DNA of 64,000 bases from Closterium sp. NIES-65 (lineage: Eukaryota > Streptophyta > Zygnematophyceae > Desmidiales > Closteriaceae): NCBI GenBank assembly GCA_948144175.1, contig CANXME010002103.1, positions 1 to 64,000 on the forward strand. Reading direction: 5' to 3'. Below, in pieces: positions 21,522-30,576 of the stretch (position 1 is its first letter; each line of letters begins with the position of its first letter). The notes beneath the pieces are model-generated. The model saw nothing but the letters and a program-made list of their open reading frames with translations, searched no databases and had not been told where the DNA came from. The position numbers and the translations under genes are program-made.

Positions 21522-24500
21522 ATGGATGTGCACGAGTTGCGTTATGGCAGGAAGTACGATCGTCGTGAGGGTGATCGCTCGCGGCGGGAGCGCTCACGAG
21601 AGCGCGGGCGTTCGCTAGAGAGGTCGCCGCGGAGGCCTGACCGCTCGCCGCGGAGGCCTGAGCGCTCGCCGCGGAGGCCGGCTTTTCGCGCCGATCTGGT
21701 CCCTCTCGCGCCAGATCGCCGTGAAGAAGGTGCAGAGCGCGAAGGAAGAGGCGGATCCGAGTCCGTCAGGATGGGAAGTGACCCGTGGCGGACGGATACG
21801 CACCACGGGGCTGGTGGCGAATGCGGACATCGCCACGACACGGGAGCGTATCGCTCGCCGGACGAAGGTTACCGCCGTCGCGAAGATCGCAGTCGCGGGC
21901 GTGGCCGGGAGGAGCTATTCTCTGGTCGGCAAGGAGATCTCGATGTGGATGGGGAGGGCGAGGTCGATATGGCGGAGAAGCCGCAGGAAATAGATCTCGA
22001 GAGTGAAGCGAAGGGCGATGACGAGGCCCATGAGGAAGGCGCGGGCGAGCAGCGCGATATGCACGCCGAAGTCAAGGAAGCCAGTCCGATGCTGGCGAGC
22101 GAGGAGGCTGCGCCAGGCGCGGCAGAAATAGGCGGGAAGGATGGTGCGCGGAAACAGACGCGTGGTGAAGAAGGCAACGACGACAGGAGGCGTAGCCGTG
22201 GATCGCGCTCGCCGACCCCCCATCAGCACCACGACCAGAATCATGGTGGCGAGAGGCATGCGTCAGATCCGCGGCTGCAGCAAGACAAGAGGCGCGACGG
22301 CGGGCATCGCTCGCCAGATCCGCGGCTGCAGCGTGACGAGAGGCGCGGCGGCGACCATCGCTTGCCAGATCCGCGGCGGCAGCGTGACGAGAGGCGTGGC
22401 GGCGACCATCGCTTGCCAGATCTGCGGCTGCAGTGTGACGAGAGGCGCGGCGGCGACCATCGCTCGCCAGATCCGCGGCTGCGGCGTGACGAGAGGCGCG
22501 GCGGCGGCTACCGCTCGCCAGATCCGCGGCGGCAGCGCGAGGACAGACGTGACGGCGGCAACCGCTCGCCAGATTTGCGGCAGCAGCGTGAGGACAGGCG
22601 CGACGGCGGCTACCGCTCGACTGATGTGCGGCAGTGGCACGACGAAATGCGCGGAAGTGGTCACCACTTGCCAGATCCACGGCAGCGTCGTGGGGAGGAG
22701 CGCGGAGACAGCACGCGTTCACCAGATCCGCGGAGGTATCACGGCGGGAGGAGCGAGAGGGGCTCACGCTCACCAGATCTGCAGCGCTATCATGATGGGA
22801 GGAGCAGAGATGTCCAGCGCTCGCCTGACGCGCAACGGTATCCTGGAGGAGGGTGGAGAGGCGAGGCGCGCTCGCCGGATTGGCGGCAGCAGCTTGAGGA
22901 GAGTCACGGGGGCAGACATCGCTCGCCACCGCGGCAGCGGAGCAGGGATATAAGGCAAAGCGGTGGGGCACGTTCGCCAGAGCGTTATCGGCAACATGAC
23001 GAGAGGCATGCCGGCGAAGGAGGACAAGATCTGCGCAGCAGCAGAGTGGGAGGCAGCGGGCTGATGGACAGCCTGGAGCGAGCCAGAGAGGCGAGGGAGG
23101 GAATACGGCGGGCGGGAGAGAGGGGAACGGCAGGCAGGACAGCAGAGAGATATAGTGAGGCGTGGGGAGAAGGAAAGGGAAGTACAGCCATGGTCACAAG
23201 GGTGGAAGTACCAGCACGCTTCTCTGGGGACCAGCGATTGGGGCCCACACTGAAGAATTATCTCATGCAAGTGGGCAACGTGCGGTACAGATGCGAGAGG
23301 GGCGGCATGGATGCAGTGGACTTCTTTCTGAGCCTGCCAAACACACTGGAGGGGGAGGCAGAAACGTTATACAGGATGAAGATGAATGAGCTACTGGAGA
23401 GGGCAGGAAGGTATGGGGAGGACCCAACCGAAGAATTTCTGAGGCGGCTGAAGCGGCAGTTCCCAGGCCACACTGCAGAGAAGATCAGAGAGTTTCAAGA
23501 CTTTAGGAAGGGGCGGGGAGAGTCACTACTCACCTACTACAATCGGCTGGTCAACATAGCGGAGGACGTGAGCTGTGCGGACATGGGCCTGCTTGTGAGC
23601 AAGTTCCTGGACGGCCTGGAGGGTACCTTGGGAAGCGGGCTGAGGCTGAAAGTATATGAGATGGGGGCTGAAGTGACACTTGATGAAGTGTTTGAGCTAG
23701 CTGAGAAGATGGAGATGGCCCAGAGGAAGCTTGAAGCCTACCGGCAACGACCAGCGGAGCGTGGCAGAGGACCTACATGGGCAGCAGCCATGATACCAGA
23801 GGAAAAGGAAAGGGCAGGGGGAAGAGGGGATAGCAGGACTGACGCACGAACGTGCCACCGATGCGGGCAGCCAGGGCACCTGCGCAGAGACTGCAAGAAC
23901 TGCGACTCCTGTGGTAAGCCAGGGCACCGGCGGCGGGAATGCCCAACAGCTCCGAAGTGCGAAATCTGTGGGAAGGGAGGGCATGCAGCAAGGGAGTGTT
24001 ATCAGCGGGAAGGAGCGGCGAAGAGGACACCAGAGGACCTGGAAAAGCAGATTGGCAGGCTGCAGGCTCAGCTGCAGGCAATGGGACCACGACGCGAGGC
24101 AGAAGCGGGGATGTACGCGGGGAAGGAAAAGGAAGAGGATGTAGAGCAAGATGAGGAGGCCGCTTTCATGAGCTGGGCAGGCAAAGCGAAGGATGAGGTG
24201 GAACACGAGGAGCAGCCAGCATACATGGCATGGAGAGGAAGGGAGGAGATGGGGCTACGCAGCGGAGGAAAGGATGCACGGAAGGACCAGGTAAGGAAGG
24301 AGCGAGAGAGAGGACAGAAACCGGAGGAGAAGGAAGAGAGGTGTACAGCGGCACGGCATCCACAGGAGCGGCTGGCGTGCCAGACTTCAGTGCTGCTGAT
24401 ACAAGGAGGTGCGCTGTCAGTAGAAGGGGAGAAGGCGAAGACGGCTATTATAGACACGGGCGCGCAGAGCGTGATACTAGGGAGGGGAATGGCAGAAAAA

Positions 24501-26561
24501 CTGGGACTGTGGGCGCCGGACAGACATGTAGTGAAGGGAATGCTGGTGATGACAGCAGAGGGAGGAGAGTCAAAGTGGATGCCATGCACAAGGACTCCAA
24601 TAGAACTGACGGTGCTCAAAGGAGAGAAGCACGAAACACCGGTGAGGATCAGGTGTGGGATCTCAGAATCTGAAGATTTCGACGTTTTGGTGGGCACGGA
24701 GATGATCTTTGCACTGGGCATGACCATCTGCTTTTGGAAGGAGACGGTAGAATTCAGAACCAGGTGGTGGAAGAAGGGTGAGCCACTGGGACAGCTGCCG
24801 GTGCAGTTCGTCAAGACAGAGCCAAAGCGGGCTTACAGGGCGGATCTGAAGGAGGGGGCAGCGAAGCAGGGGGCACAGGAGACCGCGAGGAACAAGGAAC
24901 AGGGTGGACAGCCGAGGATGCACTTCATGGACGAGCCCAGCCAACAATCCGATTGGCAGCAACCTATCCGCCTGGTGGAACTCTTCGGGGGCATAGGGGC
25001 GGGTTTGGCAGCGGTGGTACGGAACGGGATAGCAGTGAAGCAGTGGATTTACGTAGAGAAGGCGGCAGAAGCAAGGAAAATGGCGGAGCATCATGCATGG
25101 CAGCTGCACAGCGAGTTCCCGGAGCTGTTGAAGGAAGAGGTGATCAGGGCAGCAATGAGCAGAGGAGTCAACGACGTCAGGGCCATCACAGAAGCTGAGG
25201 TGGCAAGCTGGGGGCACGTGGACCTGTTAGTGGCTGGGTGGGAGTGCCAAGGGGTATCATGGGCTGGGAAAGGCAAGGGTGAGCAAGACCTGCGAACACA
25301 GCTGATGGAGGACTTGTTCAGAGTGATGGAATGGCTGCAGGCTCAACAAGGCAGGGTGGCGTACCTGCTGGAGCATTTAGACATGGAAGGAGATGTGCGT
25401 GAGCCCATACGGCTGGTAAGGGAGCGAGTGACCAGACAGGTGGGAAAAGGGGTAAGCTGCGACGCAACATGGATGGGAGCCTACTCACACAGGCTCAGAA
25501 TGTATTGGCAAAACGTGGTGCCAGCAGAAGACCTGCAGAGGGAGATAGAGGGGGTGAGAAGAGCAGGGGGGCGGAAGCTGAGCGATATACTCGAGCCTGG
25601 GCGAACACCAGCACCAGTAAGCAAGAGGAGCTACAGCCGACATTACCCTTGCAACACAGTGGGGCAAGAGAGGCAAGCACTGCCGACGCTCGTGTCATAT
25701 GAAGGGGCAGCAGGGTACCAGATGGAGGGGAAGCAGCCAGGCCCAGGACTAGTGCTCGATCATAGGAAGGGAAGATGGGAAGAGCCCACGGCCCTGGAGA
25801 GGGAGCTGGCTATGGGGTACAAGGAGAACATCACAGCAGCCCCGGGCGTGACAGAGCAGGAAAGGAGGCGGGCGATGGGGAATGCAATGGATGGATACGT
25901 GATGAGGTGGTTGGTGCAGCGGATGTGGAGAGAAACGGTGCTGCACTGGGGACTGAAGGAGGGAGAAAATACAGAGGCAACGGTGAGACAAGGGGTGTGG
26001 ACCTGCCTGCCAACAGCAGAGCCTGAGTGGAAGATAGGAGAGAGCATGAGCGAGGGAGGGAAGACAGCGATGCTGGCACTACTGGTCAAGCACAGGAAAG
26101 GCTTCGCTTTCACCCTGCAGGAGTTGGGGAAGTGCAAGATCAAGGAGATGGCATTGAAGCTGAACAGTGAAGAGCCGGTGTTCCATCGCAGAAGAAAGAT
26201 GCCACCAGGGGATGAGGCGATCTGCAAGGAGAAAGTACAGGAGTTGCTGGAAGCAGGACTGATCAGAAGGTCAGAGTCAGAGTACGCAACCCCGACCGTG
26301 GTGGCAGCCAGGAAGGATTTGACAGGCGAGGTGCTGAGCCGCAGAATGTGCGGTGATTACAGAGATCTTAACAAGATCACCGTGCCGGATAGGTACCCCA
26401 TGCCAATGGCGGAAGAACTCTTCGACAAGCTGGCCGACGGAGTATACTTCACGACGCTGGACCTGCGCCAGGGATTCAATCAGATAAAAATCAGAGAGGA
26501 AGATGTGAAGAAGACAGCCTTCCACGGACCGGACGGGCTGTATGAGTGGTTATACATGCCC
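21522..26561 (+). CDS. Gypsy-B gag-protease-methyltransferase-RT (5' part)
   Basis: One open frame from ATG 21,522 to the PLE insertion. Residues 1-240 are Arg/Glu-rich. Residues 240-480 are about a dozen ~20-residue repeats of the type RSPDPRLQRDERRGG, which look SR/RD-like. Residues ~557-747 are the gag core, and ~777-827 hold three CCHC knuckles (CHRCGQPGHLRRDC and two more). The aspartic protease has DTGA at D978. Residues ~1146-1345 are a DNMT3-like cytosine methyltransferase. RT starts near 1550, with CGDYRDLNKIT and FTTLDLRQGFNQIKI, and stops after LYEWLYMPF where the PLE begins. The frame then runs 55 codons into the PLE repeat (stop 26,726). An intact pre-insertion polyprotein would have continued at 30,577. 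The present locus is therefore disrupted but could express gag, protease and methyltransferase. Confidence 0.9.
24960..25557 (+). other. DNMT3-like cytosine-5 methyltransferase domain in gypsy-B
   Basis: About 200 residues between protease and RT. Motif I is IRLVELFGGIGAGLA (from residue 1149, AdoMet binding). NDVRAITEAEVASWGHVDLL matches the DVR-x-I-T...WG-x-x-DL signature of DNMT3/DRM enzymes. The catalytic loop is LLVAGWECQGVSWAGKGKG with C1242 as likely nucleophile; the usual Pro before Cys is Glu. EHLD stands where ENV is expected, keeping Glu, and SHRLRMYWQN matches the H-R-x-R-x-x-W-x-N box. There is no obvious separate target-recognition region, as in compact DNMT3/DRM catalytic domains. 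Copy A has it at about 1,395-1,985 with frameshifts. Confidence 0.85.
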
Positions 26562-26599
26562 TTTGAGTCGACTCAAAAGTCACCTCGTTATACATGCCC

Positions 26600-27032
26600 T
26601 TTGAGTCGACTCAAAAGTCACCTCGTTACTATGGCACACGACATTTTTTCATCAAGGAGAGCTATAATCGCATGGAGATTACCTAAGAGAGTTGGCAGTT
26701 ATTTGATTTCTGCTAATAAGTGTTAGACTACAGTAGTTTTGTTGCTGTTACACTTTTTCTCTCATCTCGCTTTTGCCTGTTGTTCCCGTACTCGCCGCAG
26801 CGAAGATTTCCCGCGCGGGCCTGAGTCTAGGATGACATTTTCTAGGCATATAAAGTAGTACGCGTTCAGTAGATCGCTTGTGGTCTGAAGAAGGCATTTT
26901 AGCCGAAACCGGTTACCACCGTGATTTTTATACAAGCATTTTTTACAAAGTACTACTGACATTTTACAGGTGTTGAACCCAAGTTGCTGCCACGTATTAA
27001 AGCAATGGCACCTAACTGGTGTCCACTTCCGC
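26600..27032 (+). repeat. PLE-B 5' terminal direct repeat (pLTR)
   Basis: 433 bp, from TTTGAGTCGACTCAAA to CACTTCCGC. Contains a hammerhead core and the ORF1 ATG (27,005). Nearly identical to 30,143-30,576, consistent with a young insertion. Confidence 0.9.
26873..26925 (+). ncRNA. Hammerhead ribozyme candidate, PLE-B 5' repeat
   Basis: Same arrangement as at 3,308: stem I GTGGT/ACCAC, core CTGAAGA, stem II GGC-ATTTTA-GCC, GAAA, palindromic stem III AACCGGTT. Cleavage would fall between the second T of GGTT and ACCAC. Confidence 0.75.
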
Positions 27033-28432
27033 TGATACCTGATACTACTGCGATGGCCAACTACACATTTGTTGCAACCAATGCAACCAACACCAATGCA
27101 AACCAAGACAACACCAAGATTATCCACGCTCAACGTCACGCGCGTCTCTCGAAGTCCAAGAACACGAGAGCCAGCCGTGATGATAAAGAGCTGGCTGGAG
27201 TCCTGAAGATTTCAGAGTCTCCTTCTTTTCGATCGAGCAAGAGAAAAGCCTGCGACACTTCAGTCCCTGCTTCTACTTCTGCAGCAACCGTCCCTGCTAT
27301 CAGACCTGCCGTTGAGCTCGCTGAAAGGCCTTCGAAGGAACCTGAATCTGCAACCATGGCGACGCTGCGACAAGAGTCTGCTCATCAGATCCACGACACT
27401 GTCATGCTGGATTCGTTCGATTTTCTTGGTGACATTAACAACCTTTTCCTTGAAAAGCAGGCGACGCCTACCTGCCTTGAGGATTTTAAGCTGCAAGCTG
27501 TTAAGGATTTCAAGAAGAATTTCCTGAAATACCGGACTCTGAGCCTGCAGTACACCTTTATGGAGGAGCAGAAAACTAACGGGATCATTCCCCATAGTAT
27601 TCGGATCAAGCCTTTCGCTTTCGTCTGCCACTCCGAAGAACTCCGTCAGGAAGCCGATAAGGAACTCCAAGCCGCCTGTTTGAACTACTACAAGGGAGCA
27701 CAGGACGTTCTGATTTCAATGAAGAAGAAAGCTGCTGAGCAGGCACGCAATGATACTGCTGCTGTTTACCAGCGTCTTCATGATCAGATCGCGAACTACA
27801 TCAACCTTGCTAAGAAGACTGACATCGGCACCAAAAACTCGAAGCTGACTGACAACCTTACTTTTTTTAAGGATCGCGTGATTTCTGAGTTTAAGGACGC
27901 TATGTCGGTTTTTGTGATGGAGACTAACCTTTCGGAAATTCATGTGAAGGAGCAGAAGAAGGAGATTGATGAGAAAAAGGCTGCTGCTGCTGAGGAAGCC
28001 GAGAATCTGCCTGTTGATCCCTCCGTTCGTGAGATCGCCAAACAGGAGGTTGCGAAGGCTGTTGCTAAGCTCAAGTTTACTCCTCCTCCTCATCACCGCC
28101 GTGCCGCTGCTAACAACGCTGCTAACAACGCTGCTAACAACAATGACAAGAAGAAGAACATGAAGCAGAAACAGGTGAAGCAGACGAAGCAGAAGAAGAC
28201 TTTCCCGGTTAAGAATAACCGGAAGCCTTTTGCCGTCAATGCTGCTAAGAAGCCGAACACCGCTGCTGCTAAGAAACCGACCAATGGGAAGAAGCGCAAG
28301 AATGGGTCTACTAACCATTCTGGTCGCGCTTTCACGAAGGCTGCAGGACGCAGCGTGAATCACCCGACGAAGAAGACCTCTCCGGCAAAAAACGGGGGAG
28401 GTTCCGGCCGCGGCGGAACTGCTCGACAGTAA
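27005..28432 (+). CDS. PLE-B ORF1, basic coiled/low-complexity protein
   Basis: 475 codons from the ATG in the pLTR (AATGGC context). The N-terminal part is Thr/Ser/Ala-rich. The middle (~130-300) is predicted by eye to be helical and charged. From ~320 it has an acidic-basic helix (KEQKKEIDEKKAAAAEEAE). The C-terminal ~110 residues are very Lys/Asn/Ala-rich, as expected of an RNA-binding tail. I recognise no catalytic motif; a gag-like or chaperone role is an inference from position and charge. The last 12 codons overlap the RT frame, and a shift signal lies at 28,387. An extra G in copy A breaks the same gene. Confidence 0.82.
   Translation: MAPNWCPLPLIPDTTAMANYTFVATNATNTNANQDNTKIIHAQRHARLSKSKNTRASRDDKELAGVLKISESPSFRSSKRKACDTSVPASTSAATVPAIRPAVELAERPSKEPESATMATLRQESAHQIHDTVMLDSFDFLGDINNLFLEKQATPTCLEDFKLQAVKDFKKNFLKYRTLSLQYTFMEEQKTNGIIPHSIRIKPFAFVCHSEELRQEADKELQAACLNYYKGAQDVLISMKKKAAEQARNDTAAVYQRLHDQIANYINLAKKTDIGTKNSKLTDNLTFFKDRVISEFKDAMSVFVMETNLSEIHVKEQKKEIDEKKAAAAEEAENLPVDPSVREIAKQEVAKAVAKLKFTPPPHHRRAAANNAANNAANNNDKKKNMKQKQVKQTKQKKTFPVKNNRKPFAVNAAKKPNTAAAKKPTNGKKRKNGSTNHSGRAFTKAAGRSVNHPTKKTSPAKNGGGSGRGGTARQ
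28387..28419 (+). promoter_or_regulatory. Candidate -1 programmed frameshift signal (ORF1 to RT)
   Basis: The heptamer A-AAA-AAC (28,387-28,393) lies in the ORF1 frame as GCA-AAA-AAC, the classical X-XXY-YYZ arrangement. After a 7-nt spacer (GGGGGAG) comes a hairpin, GTTCCG (28,401-28,406) pairing with CGGAAC (28,414-28,419) around a 7-nt loop. Shifting by -1 enters a frame with no stop until 30,270, the RT frame. The RT frame has no in-frame ATG for roughly its first 80 codons. Copy A keeps the heptamer at 4,822. Confidence 0.75.
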
Positions 28433-30270
28433 TCAACGACGTCCACGCTTACGCACTGATCATCTTCGGCCGACAAACTGAGAATCAGCTGCGTTGCCGT
28501 GTGACGAACCGCGGAATTCACAACTTCAGTGATCATGTCTTCACCCGTGACAAACTAAACCTTTTGAGCCTCGGTTTCAAATTCATCCCAACTCCATCCA
28601 TCCGATCCATTGCTAGCGTAGACGAGGAGCTTGTTTCTTTCATTAGGAGCATTCGAACCATGTATCTTTTCGGAGGATCTAATCTCGTCTCTGATTATCC
28701 AGGCTATAAATTCCCAAGGAGAACGAATTGGAATCCACCGCCAGCCTCAGCCGAGATCGAAACAGCCCTAGCGGTTTTTAAAGACTCGGTTATTAAGGAC
28801 ATCTGCGGACGACCGTATCAGAGACATCCCCGAAAGAACTATGTTCCCGTTCTCCGTCGCCTTGCTAGCAATCCTAACCTCATTTTTAAGCCTGCAGATA
28901 AAAACCTCGGACTAACAGTGATGAGCAGGGACTTTTATCAAGACCAATGTTTTAAACATCTTCTTAATAATAAAGTCTACCGCGAATACTCTACAGTCCC
29001 GATTAAAGACATCCTGCAAGGCCTTCATTCTATTCATTCCGACTATGAGCCGCTTCTACCTAAACGGATTTGGACTTCTTTTTTCAATAAGCCCACTAAC
29101 GGCTGGAAGGTACCTGCCTTCTACGTTTTATTGAAGATCCATAAAAAAATCCCTGCTGGAAGACCTATAGCGGCCTGTCATTCCTGGATCACATCCAACG
29201 TCTCTCGCTGGCTTGACTCTGTTCTAAGACCCTTAGTGCTGGAGCAGACGACTTACGTTAAAGATTCTCAGAGCCTTATACTTCAGCTTGAGCAACGGCG
29301 TTTTTCGAACAACCTTTTCCTTGCCTCATATGACGTCGAATCTCTCTACCCCTCTATTCCTTTACTGGATGGCATTGACGCTGTTTCCTATTTTTTACAG
29401 AAAGCAAGACACCCTTTAGCCCCGTTAATCACCCGCCTACTTCGATGGGTTATGTTTAACAGCTATGTCTCTTTCAACGGCAGATTTTTCCGCCAAATCC
29501 ACGGCACTGCTATGGGAACCTCAGTCGCAGTCTGCTTCGCGGTTCTTTTCATGAGTTTTTTGGACATTCAACTACACTCATCCATCCCTTCACCTCCTGC
29601 CCTCCACCTTCGTTTTATCGACGACGGTCTGATTTTATGGGAAGGGAGGCGGGAAGAATTTCAACGGCTGAAAGAGCGCTTCGACTCTCTTCACCCGTCA
29701 ATTCGTCTGACCTGGGTCCTCTCTGAGTCCACCATGGACTTTTTGGATGTGACCTTTTTCAAGGGGGAACGCTTCAGCAAAACCGGAATTCTGGATGTGA
29801 AGCTGTTTCAAAAACCCATGAATCGGTACTTATACCTTCCTTTCAGGTCTTACCATACCCGTACAACCAAACAGGGTTTCATTCGCAATGAACTTCATCG
29901 TTTCCTACTGCGCTCATCTTCTCGTACTGACTTTTACAACTCCCGCGCCCTCTTCTTTGCTCGGCTGCGAGCTCGAGGATACCCGGAGAGATTCCTTTTA
30001 CCAATCTTCAAGTCAGTCTCGTTCGCCTCTCGGGGGGAATTTCTTTACCGTGCCTCTTCCATTCGCGATTCTCCTAAACGTGGCCCCCTTGTGCTGAAAT
30101 CGCTTCTCAACCCGCTGGTTGACCGTTCGCACATGGGGAAACTTTTGAGTCGACTCAAAAGTCACCTCGTTACTATGGCACACGACATTTTTTCATCAAG
30201 GAGAGCTATAATCGCATGGAGATTACCTAAGAGAGTTGGCAGTTATTTGATTTCTGCTAATAAGTGTTAG
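28393..30270 (+). CDS. PLE-B reverse transcriptase, read by -1 shift from ORF1
   Basis: 625 codons in the -1 frame of ORF1, giving a fusion of about 1,090 residues. Penelope-type RT blocks in order: KNLGLTVMSRDFY, PAFYVLLKIHKKIPAGRPI, then DVESLYPSIP (motif A), FRQIHGTAMGTSVAV (motif B), LRFIDDGLILW (motif C, FIDD), TMDFLDVTFF and LFQKPMNRYLYL...SYHTRTTKQG. The AMGT and RFIDD boxes are typical of PLEs and telomerase-like RTs rather than LTR-element RTs. No GIY-YIG domain is present at either end, so target cutting is unexplained. The last ~43 residues are encoded by the 3' pLTR. Confidence 0.9.
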   Translation, partial: RGRFRPRRNCSTVINDVHAYALIIFGRQTENQLRCRVTNRGIHNFSDHVFTRDKLNLLSLGFKFIPTPSIRSIASVDEELVSFIRSIRTMYLFGGSNLVSDYPGYKFPRRTNWNPPPASAEIETALAVFKDSVIKDICGRPYQRHPRKNYVPVLRRLASNPNLIFKPADKNLGLTVMSRDFYQDQCFKHLLNNKVYREYSTVPIKDILQGLHSIHSDYEPLLPKRIWTSFFNKPTNGWKVPAFYVLLKIHKKIPAGRPIAACHSWITSNVSRWLDSVLRPLVLEQTTYVKDSQSLILQLEQRRFSNNLFLASYDVESLYPSIPLLDGIDAVSYFLQKARHPLAPLITRLLRWVMFNSYVSFNGRFFRQIHGTAMGTSVAVCFAVLFMSFLDIQLHSSIPSPPALHLRFIDDGLILWEGRREEFQRLKERFDSLHPSIRLTWVLSESTMDFLDVTFFKGERFSKTGILDVKLFQKPMNRYLYLPFRSYHTRTTKQGFIRNELHRFLLRSSSRTDFYNSRALFFARLRARGYPERFLLPIFKSVSFASRGEFLYRASSIRDSPKRGPLVLKSLLNPLVDRSHMGKLLSRLKSHLVTMAHDIFSSRRAIIAWRLPKRVGSYLISANKC

Positions 30271-30576
30271 ACTACAGTAGTTTTGTTGCTGTTACACTTT
30301 TTCTCTCATCTCGCTTTTGCCTGTTGTTCCCGTACTCGCCGCAGCGAAGATTTCCCGCGCGGGCCTGAGTCTAGGATGACATTTTCTAGGCATATAAAGT
30401 AGTACGCGTTCAGTAGATCGCTTGTGGTCTGAAGAAGGCATTTTAGCCGAAACCGGTTACCACCGTGATTTTTATACAAGCATTTTTTACAAAGTACTAC
30501 TGACATTTTACAGGTGTTGAACCCAAGTTGCTGCCACGTATTAAAGCAATGGCACCTAACTGGTGTCCACTTCCGC
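30143..30576 (+). repeat. PLE-B 3' terminal direct repeat (pLTR)
   Basis: Begins with the full palindrome TTTTGAGTCGACTCAAAA (30,143-30,160) and ends at the right target duplication. It also encodes the RT C-terminus. Confidence 0.9.
30417..30469 (+). ncRNA. Hammerhead ribozyme candidate, PLE-B 3' repeat
   Basis: Fourth copy of the hammerhead-type fold: stem I GTGGT/ACCAC, core CTGAAGA, stem II GGC/GCC, GAAA, AACCGGTT. The distal ATC/GAT pairing of stem I is preserved. Confidence 0.75.

Larger units (their letters stand above)
26562..30576 (+). mobile_element. Penelope-like element, copy B, nested in gypsy RT
   Basis: Target duplication of 31 bp: 26,531-26,561 and 30,577-30,607, identical. 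Long terminal direct repeats 26,600-27,032 and 30,143-30,576. Two ORFs in a -1 relation. A 38-bp tandem repeat at the 5' edge (26,550-26,587, then again) joins 12 bp of target to the element end. No GIY-YIG endonuclease is seen after or before the RT, unlike canonical Penelope. Confidence 0.92.

Noticed and set aside
30144-30270. GIY-YIG endonuclease at the PLE C-terminus
   Set aside because: After the RT only about 40 residues encoded by the terminal repeat follow; no GIY or YIG pair is present.
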